A stretch of 64,000 bases of DNA from Ochrobactrum chromiisoli. GTDB taxonomy: Bacteria > Pseudomonadota > Alphaproteobacteria > Rhizobiales > Rhizobiaceae. The DNA is taken from the NCBI RefSeq assembly GCF_026241335.1, contig NZ_JAPHAV010000007.1:1-64000 (forward strand). Direction: 5' to 3'. The notes beneath the pieces were generated by a model. The model saw nothing but the letters and a program-made list of their open reading frames with translations, had not been told where the DNA came from and searched no databases. Below, in pieces: positions 24,661-35,571 of this stretch. Each line of letters starts with the position of its first letter. Positions within the stretch are counted from its first letter, which is position 1. The translations under genes and the position numbers were made by a program.

Positions 24661-25566
24661 TCAGACATCACCGCTGAATGTATCGCAGGAATCAATCTTG
24701 CCGCTATCAAAGCCGCGCTGGAACCACTTGGCGCGCTGCGCAGACGTGCCGTGATTGAAGCTTTCCGGCACCACATAACCCTGAGAGCGCTTTTGCAGTG
24801 TGTCGTCGCCGATCTGGTGGGCCGCATTGATTGCTTCTTCGAGATCACCCGCCTCCAGAATACCCTTCTGGTTGGTGTAATATCCCCAGACACCGGCAAA
24901 ACAATCGGCCTGCAATTCGACCCGAACCGACATCTGATTGGCCTGCGCTTCGTTCATCTGCTGGCGCATCTGATTGAAGCGCGGCAGAATGCCGAGCAGG
25001 TTCTGAACGTGATGCCCAACCTCATGCGCAATCACATAGGCATTGGCGAAATCACCAGATGCGCCGAATTTGGTCGCGAGCTCGTTGAAAAATGTGAGGT
25101 CCAGATAAAGCTTGCGATCCCCGGGGCAATAGAACGGCCCAGAAGCCGATGAAGCCATGCCGCAGGCAGAGCGCACACCATCCGAAAATAGAACCATGGT
25201 CGGCGGCGTGTAGGTCTGTCCGCGCGACTGGAAAATACCGCTCCAGGTATCTTCGGTTTCAGCAAGAATCGTCCGGGCAAATTGGGTTGCCTCATCATTG
25301 GCAACCTTACCGCCACTGCTCTGCTGGCTCGTTTGCGTGGACTGAATACTGCCATCGCCAAAAAGGAATGGCATCGGATCAATGCCGATCGCACGCAACA
25401 CAAAGAACAGCACGACAAGAATAACAATGCCGGAAATACCGCCGCCCCGCATAATGCGAAAACCTGGCCCGCCGCCCATGCCACCGCCACTAAAGCCGCC
25501 ACCGCCGCCTTGTTGTCCACGAACATCTTCAACATTATCGCTTTGTCTACGGCCTTGCCAACGCAT
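24661..25566 (-). CDS. YpfJ-type putative neutral zinc metallopeptidase
   Basis: 301 aa from the ATG at 25566. A Gly-rich N-terminus is followed by one membrane segment at about residues 46-64 (ISGIVILVVLFFVLRAIG). The catalytic site is AYVIAHEVGHHVQNLLGI, an HEXXH motif, with a downstream VELQADCFAGVWGYY that supplies the third ligand region. It is expected to be membrane-anchored. Substrate unknown. It sits between carA and carB on the opposite strand. Confidence 0.9.
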   Translation of the reverse strand: MRWQGRRQSDNVEDVRGQQGGGGGFSGGGMGGGPGFRIMRGGGISGIVILVVLFFVLRAIGIDPMPFLFGDGSIQSTQTSQQSSGGKVANDEATQFARTILAETEDTWSGIFQSRGQTYTPPTMVLFSDGVRSACGMASSASGPFYCPGDRKLYLDLTFFNELATKFGASGDFANAYVIAHEVGHHVQNLLGILPRFNQMRQQMNEAQANQMSVRVELQADCFAGVWGYYTNQKGILEAGDLEEAINAAHQIGDDTLQKRSQGYVVPESFNHGTSAQRAKWFQRGFDSGKIDSCDTFSGDV

Positions 25567-25911
25567 GGACCAACTCCCCTTCACCGTGCCAGCCCATGAG
25601 AGGGCAGCACCAATCTATTACTGGCAATTGTCGCACAAACTCTTGGCACAGCAACATAAAAAGTAAATGAGCAGGAATCACAAACAAAGACGCAACTGCA
25701 ACAAACGCATCAATGAGAGACCATAACAGGCGGCATTGCCAGGAAGTTTTGGTCAATGCCCGCATTTTCTTTTAAATAAGGGCATTTGTGGGGTTCCGCT
25801 TTGGATCATCATTGCCTATAAGGCCCACTTAGCCCACAGAATATACCTCTGCCAACCCGCCGGAAAACCGTGCGGGCTTTTCTGGCAGGCTAAGAACAAG
25901 GATACGCCCCC
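25567..25911 (+). promoter_or_regulatory. carB upstream region with terminator-like leader hairpin
   Basis: 345 bases. At 25856-25881 the stem CCCGCCGG / CCGTGCGGG (AAAA loop, one bulge) is followed by CTTTTC, a terminator-like structure 31 bases before the carB ATG. An outer arm, CTGCCA (25849-25854) with TGGCAG (25883-25888), could enclose it. It may attenuate carB or end an upstream RNA. No gene is seen. Confidence 0.45.
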
Positions 25912-28900
25912 ATGCCGAAACGTACAGATATCAAATCGATCCTGATCATCGGCGCGGGCCCCATTGTTATCGGTCAGGCATGCGAGTTCGATTATTCGGG
26001 CACACAAGCCTGTAAGGCGTTGAAAGAGGAAGGCTACCGCATCATCCTCGTCAATTCCAATCCGGCAACGATCATGACCGATCCTGATCTGGCCGATGCG
26101 ACGTATATTGAGCCGATCACACCCGAAGTCGTTGCTAAAATCATCGCCAAGGAGCGCCCGGATGCGCTTCTGCCGACCATGGGCGGACAGACGGCACTCA
26201 ACACGGCATTGTCGCTCCGCCGTATGGGCGTTCTTGAGCGCTACAATGTTGAAATGATCGGCGCAAACGCAGAAGCGATCGATAAGGCGGAAGACCGCGC
26301 ACTTTTCCGCGAAGCCATGGAAAAGATCGGCCTCGATACCCCGACGTCGATGCTCGCCAATGCGACCGAAATCAAGGACGAAGATCGCAAGCGCCACGAA
26401 ATGAAGCGCAACGAAGTCAAGGCGCAATATTCAGGTGACGATCTGGATAAGGCACTCGATAAGCTTGAAACTGAATGGCAGCTTGGCGAAGTCGAGCGCA
26501 AGCAGCGCTATATGAGCCATGCGCTGGCCAAAGCTGCACAGGCGATGGATGTTGTCGGCCTTCCGGCGATTATCCGCCCAAGCTTTACGCTTGGTGGCAC
26601 CGGCGGTGGTATTGCTTACAACCGTCAGGAATTTTTTGAAATCATCGAGCGCGGCCTTGATGCATCGCCAACCACTGAAGTGCTGATCGAAGAATCGGTT
26701 CTTGGCTGGAAGGAATATGAAATGGAAGTGGTCCGCGACAAGGCGGATAACTGCATCATCATCTGCTCAATCGAAAACCTCGACCCAATGGGCGTGCACA
26801 CCGGCGATTCCATTACCGTTGCCCCTGCCCTGACGCTGACCGACAAAGAATACCAGATCATGCGCAACGCCTCGATTGCGGTGCTGCGTGAGATCGGCGT
26901 TGAAACAGGCGGCTCCAACGTCCAGTTCGCGATCAACCCGGCCAATGGCCGCATGATCGTCATCGAAATGAACCCACGCGTCTCGCGTTCATCGGCGCTG
27001 GCTTCCAAGGCAACCGGCTTCCCGATTGCCAAGGTCGCAGCCAAACTTGCGGTTGGCTACACGCTGGACGAACTCGACAACGACATCACCGGCGGCGCAA
27101 CGCCTGCATCGTTTGAACCATCGATTGACTATGTCGTCACCAAAATCCCGCGCTTCGCGTTTGAAAAATTCCCCGGCTCATCGCCAATCCTGACCACCGC
27201 CATGAAGTCGGTCGGCGAAGTCATGGCGATTGGCCGTACTTTCCAGGAAAGCTTGCAGAAGGCGCTGCGCGGCCTTGAAACCGGCCTGACGGGCCTGGAT
27301 GAAATCGCTATCCCGAACATCGAGGAAGGCGACGAAAAGAACGCAATCCGTGCAGCCATTGGCACACCAACGCCAGACCGTCTTCGCATGGTCGCTCAGG
27401 CCATGCGCCTCGGCCTCAGCACAGAGCAGATCCATGACGTATCGAAGATCGATCCATGGTTCCTTGAGCAGATCGAAGGCATCGTTAATACCGAGGCCCG
27501 TATTCGCGAACATGGCCTGCCACAGGACACGGAAAATCTGCGTATGTTGAAGGCGATGGGCTTCTCCGATGCGCGCCTTGCAAGCCTGATTGGCAAAGAT
27601 GCCGAAGACGTTGCCAAGCTGCGCAATGATCTCGACGTGCATCCGGTTTATAAGCGCATCGACACTTGTGCTGCGGAATTCGCTTCGCCAACCGCTTATA
27701 TGTACTCGACCTATGAAACGCCTTTTGTTGGCCAGCCACGCTCAGAAGCCGAAGTTTCGGATCGCAAAAAGGTCGTCATTCTCGGCGGGGGTCCAAACCG
27801 TATCGGCCAGGGCATTGAGTTCGATTATTGCTGCTGCCATGCGGCCTTCGCGCTCAACGATGCCGATTACGAAGCCATCATGATCAACTGCAACCCGGAA
27901 ACCGTTTCGACCGACTATGACACGTCGGACCGTCTCTATTTCGAACCCTTGACGGCAGAAGACGTGCTGGAAATCCTGCGCGTCGAACAGGAAAAAGGCA
28001 CACTGCATGGCGTCATTGTGCAGTTTGGTGGCCAAACACCGCTCAAGCTCGCAAATGCACTTGAAAAGGCCGGCATTCCAATCCTGGGCACTTCGCCCGA
28101 CGCAATCGATCTTGCAGAAGATCGCGACCGCTTCCAGAAGCTGCTCATCAAGCTGGGTCTCAATCAGCCGAAGAACGGCATCGCCTATTCGGTTGAACAG
28201 GCACGCCTGATTGCAGCAGACCTTGGTTTCCCGCTGGTTGTGCGCCCATCTTATGTTCTGGGTGGCCGCGCCATGCAGATCATTCACGATGAACGCAGCC
28301 TGCAAGCCTATCTGCTCGACACGGTTCCAGAACTGGTACCGGAAGACATCAAGGCCAAATATCCAAACGACAAGACCGGCCAGATCAACACGCTGCTCGG
28401 CAAGAACCCGCTCCTGTTCGATACCTACCTGACACAGGCAATCGAAGTGGATGTGGATTGCCTCTGCGATGGCAAGGACAGTTTTGTTTCCGGCATCATG
28501 GAGCACATCGAAGAAGCTGGTATTCACTCGGGTGACTCTGCCTGTTCGCTGCCGGTCCATACGCTTTCGCCAGAGATCGTCACCGAACTCGAACGCCAGA
28601 CAGCATTGCTCGCCAAGGCGCTCAATGTTGGCGGCCTGATGAACGTGCAGTTCGCGATCAAGGACGGCGAAATCTTCATTCTTGAAGTGAACCCGCGCGC
28701 TTCGCGTACTGTGCCATTTGTCGCCAAGACCATCGGCACACCGATTGCCAAGGTTGCAGCCCGCATCATGGCCGGTGAGAACCTTGAAGAAGCGCTCGGC
28801 GCATATGGTGGCAAGCCAAAGACTCCTTCGCGTCCGCATATTGCGGTCAAGGAAGCCGTGTTCCCATTTGCCCGCTTCCCTGGCGTTGACACGCTGCTCG

Positions 28901-29400
28901 GGCCTGAAATGCGTTCAACCGGCGAAGTCATGGGCCTCGACTATGATTACGCGCTGGCCTTTGCCAAGGCGCAGCTCGGTGCAGGTGTTGAACTGCCCCG
29001 CGAGGGCACGGTTTTTGTATCGGTGCGTGACGAAGACAAGGAACGTGTTCTTGGTCCGGTGCGCAAACTGGCAAACATCGGCTTTAAGGTTATGGCAACC
29101 GGTGGCACGCAGAAGTTCCTCGAAGAGAATGGCGTAGAAGCGACCAAGATCAACAAGGTTATTGAGGGCCGCCCACACGTTGAAGACGCAATCCGCAATC
29201 GCCAGATTCACCTAGTCTTCAACACGACCGACAGCGCAAGTGCGGTTTCTGACAGCAAGTCGATCCGCCGCGCAACGCTGATGCAAAAACTGCCATATTA
29301 CACAACTATGGCTGGTGCAGATTCGGCCGCAGACGCGATTGCAGCGCTTAAGGCTGGCTCAATGGAAGTCCGTCCGCTTCAGGATTACTTCCGCACATAA
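25912..29400 (+). CDS. carB: Carbamoyl-phosphate synthase large subunit
   Basis: 1162 aa, somewhat longer than the E. coli enzyme. The two homologous ATP-grasp halves are seen: N-terminal [22 protein letters not shown] and second half [20 protein letters not shown], with metal-binding [20 protein letters not shown] and [20 protein letters not shown]. The C-terminal MGS-like allosteric domain is [16 protein letters not shown]. It makes carbamoyl phosphate from bicarbonate, ammonia and two ATP, with CarA. Confidence 0.98.
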   Translation: MPKRTDIKSILIIGAGPIVIGQACEFDYSGTQACKALKEEGYRIILVNSNPATIMTDPDLADATYIEPITPEVVAKIIAKERPDALLPTMGGQTALNTALSLRRMGVLERYNVEMIGANAEAIDKAEDRALFREAMEKIGLDTPTSMLANATEIKDEDRKRHEMKRNEVKAQYSGDDLDKALDKLETEWQLGEVERKQRYMSHALAKAAQAMDVVGLPAIIRPSFTLGGTGGGIAYNRQEFFEIIERGLDASPTTEVLIEESVLGWKEYEMEVVRDKADNCIIICSIENLDPMGVHTGDSITVAPALTLTDKEYQIMRNASIAVLREIGVETGGSNVQFAINPANGRMIVIEMNPRVSRSSALASKATGFPIAKVAAKLAVGYTLDELDNDITGGATPASFEPSIDYVVTKIPRFAFEKFPGSSPILTTAMKSVGEVMAIGRTFQESLQKALRGLETGLTGLDEIAIPNIEEGDEKNAIRAAIGTPTPDRLRMVAQAMRLGLSTEQIHDVSKIDPWFLEQIEGIVNTEARIREHGLPQDTENLRMLKAMGFSDARLASLIGKDAEDVAKLRNDLDVHPVYKRIDTCAAEFASPTAYMYSTYETPFVGQPRSEAEVSDRKKVVILGGGPNRIGQGIEFDYCCCHAAFALNDADYEAIMINCNPETVSTDYDTSDRLYFEPLTAEDVLEILRVEQEKGTLHGVIVQFGGQTPLKLANALEKAGIPILGTSPDAIDLAEDRDRFQKLLIKLGLNQPKNGIAYSVEQARLIAADLGFPLVVRPSYVLGGRAMQIIHDERSLQAYLLDTVPELVPEDIKAKYPNDKTGQINTLLGKNPLLFDTYLTQAIEVDVDCLCDGKDSFVSGIMEHIEEAGIHSGDSACSLPVHTLSPEIVTELERQTALLAKALNVGGLMNVQFAIKDGEIFILEVNPRASRTVPFVAKTIGTPIAKVAARIMAGENLEEALGAYGGKPKTPSRPHIAVKEAVFPFARFPGVDTLLGPEMRSTGEVMGLDYDYALAFAKAQLGAGVELPREGTVFVSVRDEDKERVLGPVRKLANIGFKVMATGGTQKFLEENGVEATKINKVIEGRPHVEDAIRNRQIHLVFNTTDSASAVSDSKSIRRATLMQKLPYYTTMAGADSAADAIAALKAGSMEVRPLQDYFRT

Positions 29401-29418
29401 GCACGGCTTGCAGAAGAA

Positions 29419-29450
29419 AAAGGCCGCAGATGAAAATCTGCGGCCTTTGC
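29419..29450 (+). terminator. carB terminator
   Basis: Stem AAAGGCCGCAGAT / ATCTGCGGCCTTT with a GAAA loop, 18 bases after the carB stop. Confidence 0.85.
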
Positions 29451-29455
29451 TATTG

Positions 29456-29490
29456 GAGCATTTGCAGCAAAAATACGAAGCGGTTTTGCG
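29456..29490 (+). repeat. Dispersed palindromic repeat, copy B
   Basis: 35 bp matching copies A and C (GAGCATTTGCAGCAAAA ... GCGGTTTTGC). The following 29511-29555 (GGCGCATTTCCGATG ... GGAAACGC) looks like the second half of the same composite element, commonly seen in rhizobial intergenic DNA. Confidence 0.75.
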
Positions 29491-29563
29491 TGGGATAATG
29501 CGTGAAAAAATAGATGGCGCATTTCCGATGTTTCGATCAAAACAGGAAACGCTTTCGAAAACT

Positions 29564-31381
29564 TTAGTTCTGATACGGCAAACGCAATGGATCGGCCTGC
29601 AAATCCATTTCCAGATGAAGCTTGTGCTTGAACAAGCCATTATGGTCTATGCCTTTCCCAATGTGAATAACACAAGCAGCCTTCAGAGGCCCTTCCAGAA
29701 TATCATAAGCGCGCCTGCGCGCCTCTTCATCCATTCCATCCAGCGTTCCATCGATCACGACCCAGTGAGGGTTTTGCAGCACCAGCCGCGCTAAGGCGAG
29801 GCTTTGCTGTTCGTCAGCCGTCAGCGTCCGATCCCAGCGCAGCGGGCGGTCGATCTGCGACACCAGCCGCTCAAGTCCCGCCAGTCTGAGCACCTCGGCA
29901 ACCTGATTTTTTGAAAAGTCAGCAGAGTTCAAAGGATAAACAACCGCATCGTGCAGATTGCCCGGCGGGATATAGGGCGCATGCGGAATGAACACCACGC
30001 GGTTTCCCGCAGGCATTCCGATGCGTCCACTGCCCCACGGCCACAAGCCGCCAAGTGCCCGAAAGAACAGGCTGCGCTCGGATTCGGTCGCCCCCGTTAC
30101 AAGCAGGCGCTCACCGGGATTGATGACAACCTTCTTCTCAACCAGATTGAGACATCCTTCAGGGGAAGCAATCGACAGACTATCGATTGTCAGGCTTTCC
30201 TCTTCATTGGTCGCAACCGCAATCTGCTGATCAGGATGGCCAATTTCATCCATGCGCAAAATAGCCTGCCGAAAGCTTGCCACGCGCAAAAGCGTTGCGC
30301 GCCAATCAGCGATGGCGCCAAAATTATCGACAAACCAGCGCAGCGAATTGTGCACCTGCGTAAAAGCGCCCACGGCCATCATCAGACCGCCAAATGTCAG
30401 TCCGCCTGAAAAATAAACCGGTGCGGCAACAAGAATGGGAGCAACGATCGTGAACCAGCCATAGCCAGCCGTCACCCATGTCAGATTGGTCGTCGCAATA
30501 ACGATCCGCTTGATTGCGACCAAGACAGCATCAAGATCGCGATAAAGCCTTCGCCGCTCATCCGCCTCACCACGGGCCAGCGTCACCGCATCGATATGCT
30601 CATTGACCCGCATCAGCGAAAAGCGGAAATCGGCCTCACGCGCATAGCGGTTGGCATTGTGATTGACGAGACTGCGGCCAACAAACCATGACAGCAGCGA
30701 TGCCGAACCCGCATAAAACACCGCTGCCCAGACCATATAGCCGGGAATGGAAAAACTGTAGCCCCCGACATGAAAGACAAAGCCGCTCGAAAGCGACCAC
30801 AACACCCCAACAAAACTAACCAGAATGACGGTCGATTGCAGCAGATTGATTCCAAGATCGCTGGTTGTTTCAGCCAGATGCCGCGCATCTTCCTGCAAGC
30901 GTTGATCGGGATTGACACCGATCTCGCCAGCCTTTGCCAGCCGGAAGGCGCGCCCCGGCTGCAACCATTGCCCCACCAGATCGCGCGCCAGTCCCTCCCG
31001 CAACTTGAGCTTGAACATCTGGTTGAGCCATGTCTGCGACACGTTGAGGATAAGAATTGATCCAGCGATAGCGAAAAAAATCAGCAGCTGATGAAAGAAA
31101 GCGCTCAGATTGCGATCCGATAACGCATTGTAAAAGGGTACATTCCAGCGGTTGATGGCGACCTGTCCGACCGCGATCAGAACAATCAGAACAAAGATTC
31201 CGGTTCCAACTGCAATCAGAGTGTTGCGAACCGGGGAAACCCAGAATGCACTCATCATCATATGCACATGCGAGAAAAGATCATTGCCGTCGTGCTTGCC
31301 CTTATTGGACCGGTCACGAAGCGGATGCTCGGCGCTGAGCGGCTTATCCTGCTTTGATTTGGATACCACGTCTTTCCTCAC
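29564..31381 (-). CDS. SbmA/BacA/YddA-type ABC protein with degenerate ATPase domain
   Basis: 605 aa. The N-terminal half has about six membrane segments of the SbmA/BacA-like fold (RWNVPFYNALSDRNLSAFF, MVWAAVFYAGSASLL, NEHIDAVTLARGEADERRR). The C-terminal half has the outline of a nucleotide-binding domain, but every key motif is changed: Walker A reads GATESERSL (Lys to Arg436, two Gly to Glu), the signature reads LTADEQQ, Walker B reads VVIDGTLD (catalytic Glu to Gly545), and the switch His is not found. The frame is intact. It probably cannot hydrolyse ATP normally; proton-driven transport as in BacA/SbmA, which have no ATPase domain, is an inference. Confidence 0.85.
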   Translation of the reverse strand: MRKDVVSKSKQDKPLSAEHPLRDRSNKGKHDGNDLFSHVHMMMSAFWVSPVRNTLIAVGTGIFVLIVLIAVGQVAINRWNVPFYNALSDRNLSAFFHQLLIFFAIAGSILILNVSQTWLNQMFKLKLREGLARDLVGQWLQPGRAFRLAKAGEIGVNPDQRLQEDARHLAETTSDLGINLLQSTVILVSFVGVLWSLSSGFVFHVGGYSFSIPGYMVWAAVFYAGSASLLSWFVGRSLVNHNANRYAREADFRFSLMRVNEHIDAVTLARGEADERRRLYRDLDAVLVAIKRIVIATTNLTWVTAGYGWFTIVAPILVAAPVYFSGGLTFGGLMMAVGAFTQVHNSLRWFVDNFGAIADWRATLLRVASFRQAILRMDEIGHPDQQIAVATNEEESLTIDSLSIASPEGCLNLVEKKVVINPGERLLVTGATESERSLFFRALGGLWPWGSGRIGMPAGNRVVFIPHAPYIPPGNLHDAVVYPLNSADFSKNQVAEVLRLAGLERLVSQIDRPLRWDRTLTADEQQSLALARLVLQNPHWVVIDGTLDGMDEEARRRAYDILEGPLKAACVIHIGKGIDHNGLFKHKLHLEMDLQADPLRLPYQN

Positions 31382-31761
31382 CGAATGTGTGCAACAATTT
31401 GCCGGTAAAAAACCACGCGTTCAATAACAGACTTCTTCCAACGCGTCTTAATCAATTCCCGGTGTATGCTATAGCAATATTTTTAAACCTGTTAGGCCCC
31501 GCCTCGGCAGAAACAAGCGCTCGCCTGAGCATTAAAATATGAAAAAGCGATACAGAAATAGACCTTTAGAGATAGCAAAGCCTGTCTTGTCTTGGTCAAA
31601 ATTGTCACATATAATTCTGGCATCGATTTTTCGGTCAAGTGACTTTGCGACCCGCCCGGCCTGCCGTGCTTCCTGACGATCTCCTGTCCATAAATTCGAT
31701 CCACAGGGACGTGTGCGAAGCATACGGACTAACGACTACTAATGTTACAAAGGAATTTCCC
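31382..31761 (+). promoter_or_regulatory. cspA promoter and long 5' untranslated region
   Basis: TTGTCT (31587-31592), a 17-bp spacer and a perfect TATAAT (31610-31615) predict a start near 31622, leaving an untranslated leader of about 140 bases before the cold-shock gene. Long leaders are typical of cspA mRNAs, where they act as thermosensors. The stretch 31382-31580 shows no gene. Confidence 0.55.
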
Positions 31762-31971
31762 ATGGCTACGGGAACAGTTAAGTGGTTCAACACGACCAAG
31801 GGCTTCGGCTTCATTCAGCCTGATCAGGGCGGCACGGACGTATTCGTCCACATTTCCGCTGTTCAGCGCGCAGGTCTTGCGACGCTCGACGAAGGCCAGA
31901 AGGTTTCGTACGAAATCGTACAGGACCGTCGTTCGGGCCGTTCGTCTGCCGACAACCTCGTCGCAGCATAA
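31762..31971 (+). CDS. cspA: Cold-shock protein (CspA family)
   Basis: 69 aa; ATG at 31762 follows AAAGGAA. The single OB-fold domain has both RNA-binding motifs: KGFGFIQ and DVFVHIS. Such proteins bind single-stranded RNA and melt secondary structure. A second paralogue is encoded at 31311 + 20000 (that is, 51311-51526). The frame continues upstream to 31639, but those residues do not belong to the family. Confidence 0.95.
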   Translation: MATGTVKWFNTTKGFGFIQPDQGGTDVFVHISAVQRAGLATLDEGQKVSYEIVQDRRSGRSSADNLVAA

Positions 31972-31991
31972 GTTTTGCCTCTAAAGCAGAG

Positions 31992-32024
31992 AAAAAGGCG
32001 GGGCAACACCCCGCCTTTTTCTTT
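31992..32024. terminator. Bidirectional terminator between cspA and the GST gene
   Basis: AAAAAGGCGGGG / CCCCGCCTTTTT stem with a CAACA loop between convergent genes. Confidence 0.9.
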
Positions 32025-32032
32025 ATCTGAAA

Positions 32033-32644
32033 TCAAGGCAGCCAGCCCATTGGGACATGGCCGTCATCGCCAATAACACGCGCAAGCCACGCATTGATTG
32101 CCGGATAGAGCGCCATATCAAAGCCACCGCGATGCGCCTCATGTGTATAAGCATAAAGCGCAATATCAGCCACTGTCAGCCTGTCTCCTGCCAGAAACGG
32201 CGTCTTCTTCAACTGCTCTTCCATGACACCAAGCGCTTTATTGCCCCCCGCAAGCGTCGATGCCAGCCGCTCCGGCGTGGCAAGATGCGCGCGCTCCGGG
32301 TAAAGCAGCAAGGAGCGGCGCACGGCAACATAAGGCTCATGGCTGTATTGCTCAAAGAACAGCCATTGGTAAACCAGTGCACGCTCATAAGCGTCTTTTG
32401 GCAGGTAGGGCGTTCCTTCTGCCAGATGGAGAAGTATTGCATTTGATTCGGCAAGGAAACGCCCATCTTCCAGCTCAAGCAGTGGAACTTTACCATTCGG
32501 GTTTTTCGCTAGATATTCAGGCGTCTGGGTTGAACCGTCGAGTGCCGACACCGTAACATGTTTGAAAGGCTTGCCGAGTTTTGCAAGCAAAAGCCGTGGC
32601 TTATAGCAATTTCCGGAATCGAGCTGTGAATAGATTGTGAGCAT
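32033..32644 (-). CDS. Glutathione S-transferase family protein
   Basis: 203 aa from the ATG at 32644 with AGGAGA just upstream. The thioredoxin-like N-terminal domain has LDSGNCYKPRLLLAKLG, the cis-Pro loop GKVPLLELEDG and the glutathione-contact pair in LAESNAILLHLAEG. The C-terminal helical domain contains DRLTVADIALYAYTH. Residues near the N-terminus suggest Ser or Cys as the catalytic residue, but the class is uncertain. The substrate is unknown. Confidence 0.88.
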   Translation of the reverse strand: MLTIYSQLDSGNCYKPRLLLAKLGKPFKHVTVSALDGSTQTPEYLAKNPNGKVPLLELEDGRFLAESNAILLHLAEGTPYLPKDAYERALVYQWLFFEQYSHEPYVAVRRSLLLYPERAHLATPERLASTLAGGNKALGVMEEQLKKTPFLAGDRLTVADIALYAYTHEAHRGGFDMALYPAINAWLARVIGDDGHVPMGWLP

Positions 32645-32870
32645 CTGCTTCTCCTGTACCGATATAACATGTCGATCTGCGTGCAGCCTGTCCAATCAGT
32701 TTCATTGAAGCAATAGGGTCGGATTACTGATAGATCAGAACTTTTCAGCAACACAATCGCGCGAGAAACCGTATTTTCTCGCGAAACCGCAAAGCTGTTG
32801 TTGCGATTCTTGCGCCAATGGGACATAGAAAGTCCGCAAAACCGGACCGTGCCCGGTGCCGGTTATCTGA

Positions 32871-34097
<1,227 letters not shown>

Positions 34098-34122
34098 CAA
34101 CTTCGAATATAAATGATGAAAG

Positions 34123-34144
34123 GGGCCGAAAGGCCCCTTTGTCG
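34123..34144 (+). terminator. aatA terminator
   Basis: AAAGGGGCC / GGCCCCTTT with a GAAA loop, 26 bases after the aatA stop. Confidence 0.85.
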
Positions 34145-34186
34145 TATCCGCTTATGTGTCGGAAGGAATGACTTCAGCGCAAAGCC

Positions 34187-34302
34187 AAAAAAAAAGCCAG
34201 ACAAATGTCTGGCTTTGAGTTTTGAAGGTGCCTTCGAGGCAAACCTCCAGAGGGGAACACTCAGCGCGCGCAAATGGGAGGAGGAAACGCAGCGCTGAGA
34301 TG
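34187..34302 (-). ncRNA. Candidate trans-acting sRNA with CCUCCUCCC loop
   Basis: On the minus strand a promoter (-35 TTGCAA 34336-34331, 17-bp spacer, -10 CATAAA 34313-34308) predicts a start near 34302. The RNA of about 115 nt would begin with a stem CUCAGCGC (34299-34292) / GCGCUGAG (34267-34260) whose loop exposes CCUCCUCCC (34284-34276), an anti-Shine-Dalgarno sequence. A middle region carries CCUCUGGAGG and a GCCU/AGGC hairpin. It ends in a terminator AAAGCCAGACA / TGTCTGGCTTT followed by nine U. This architecture matches the alphaproteobacterial anti-SD sRNAs that I know as the ar14/Cuckoo type. It is convergent with aatA. Confidence 0.75.
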
Positions 34303-34655
34303 CATTCTTTATGCCCTGTGATTATTGTTTTTGCAACTCAACTTTAAAACAATGCAGCTATGCATTTAACGCATAGCTCTGATTTTTATAATAACTCAAA
34401 TAAATCAGTATATTACAAGTTAACCAACCGAAAAAGTTTTTTAAAACCGAATAATGACGCGCCTAAACGAGAGGCACATGATCAATCTCGATGCCTTTTA
34501 TAATGGCAAATAACTTTAGTGGGCAAGCAAATCAGCTCGACAGTCGCTTGTCATGAAACGATCATTCAACTGAAACCAATTTGTCATCTGATGCTCCTAG
34601 AAGCCATGTAGAATTCGCAGCCTCACTCATTCAACGCGCTGCGCAGGAGCTTATC

Positions 34656-35480
34656 TTGCGGATCATACAGATTACCGACACGCACCTCAGCCCAACCAAG
34701 CCGCACTTCAACAGCAACTGGCTTCCCCTCGTTAACTGGATAGCTGATCAGAAGCCGGACCTGATCATCCATACAGGTGACTTCACAGTAGACGGTGCCG
34801 ATATCGAAGAAGACCTGGCCTTTTGTCGGGAGCTGATAGCCGACCTTCCCGCGCCAATTCTGTGTCTTCCGGGCAATCACGACATCGGGCATTTGCCCGC
34901 AAGCCGCCAGCCAGTCAATGCACAGAGACTGCAACGCTGGCGCGCGCATTTCGGTCCCGATTACTGGGCGCGGGATTTTGGACAATGGCGACTGATCGGT
35001 CTCAACAGTCTCATCCTCGGCGACGGCTCAACCGACGAGGAACAGCAGTTCCTCTGGCTCGAACAGCAATTAAGCGAAAGCGGCGGCCGACCCGCCGCGG
35101 TTTTTGCGCACAAACCTTTGTTTGTCGATGCGCTGGATGAAGGCAACACCGGCCTTTGGGGTGTTCCACCAAGACCTCGCCAACGCCTGGCCGATCTCTT
35201 TGCGGATTATAATGTCAAACTTCATGCAAGCGGCCATCTGCATAGAGCATGGTCGGGCCAAGCAAATGGAACGAATTATGTATGGGCACCGTCGGCAGGC
35301 TTTGTCGCCCATGCAATCAACCGAGAATTGCCGGGCGAGCGCATTATCGGGGCTGTTGTTCATAATCTGGACGATACAGTTCGCAGTGAAATCGTCGAGG
35401 TCGATACACTCATACATTACGTGATTGATGACGTTATGCACGAGGTCTATCCACATAATCTTAATGGGAATAAGACCTGA
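34656..35480 (+). CDS. Metallophosphoesterase (cyclic nucleotide phosphodiesterase-like)
   Basis: 274 aa using the TTG at 34656, chosen because AGGAG lies 6 bases upstream and the family opening (IIQITDTHLSP) follows directly; a longer TTG frame from 34581 lacks such a site. Metal ligands are visible in order: DTHLS, IIHTGDFTVDG, LCLPGNHDIGH, VFAHKPLF and HASGHLHRAWSG. These form the dinuclear calcineurin-like centre. It probably hydrolyses a phosphodiester such as cAMP, as CpdA-type enzymes do; the substrate is not certain. Confidence 0.85.
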   Translation: MRIIQITDTHLSPTKPHFNSNWLPLVNWIADQKPDLIIHTGDFTVDGADIEEDLAFCRELIADLPAPILCLPGNHDIGHLPASRQPVNAQRLQRWRAHFGPDYWARDFGQWRLIGLNSLILGDGSTDEEQQFLWLEQQLSESGGRPAAVFAHKPLFVDALDEGNTGLWGVPPRPRQRLADLFADYNVKLHASGHLHRAWSGQANGTNYVWAPSAGFVAHAINRELPGERIIGAVVHNLDDTVRSEIVEVDTLIHYVIDDVMHEVYPHNLNGNKT

Positions 35481-35520
35481 ACAACGACTCCCCTATCGCC
35501 CTGGAGAGTTCATAATAGCG

Positions 35521-35554
35521 AAAGGCCGCGTCAGTCATCCTGCGCGGCCTTTTG
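35521..35554. terminator. Terminator between convergent phosphoesterase and vtlR genes
   Basis: AAAGGCCGCG / CGCGGCCTTTT stem with a 12-base loop; usable in both directions. Confidence 0.8.
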
Positions 35555-35571
35555 CTAATTTCTGAGCCTGA

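Noticed and set aside
27742..28839. 365-codon minus-strand frame inside carB
   Set aside because: carB is full length and conserved across this stretch; the antisense frame is a codon-bias shadow.
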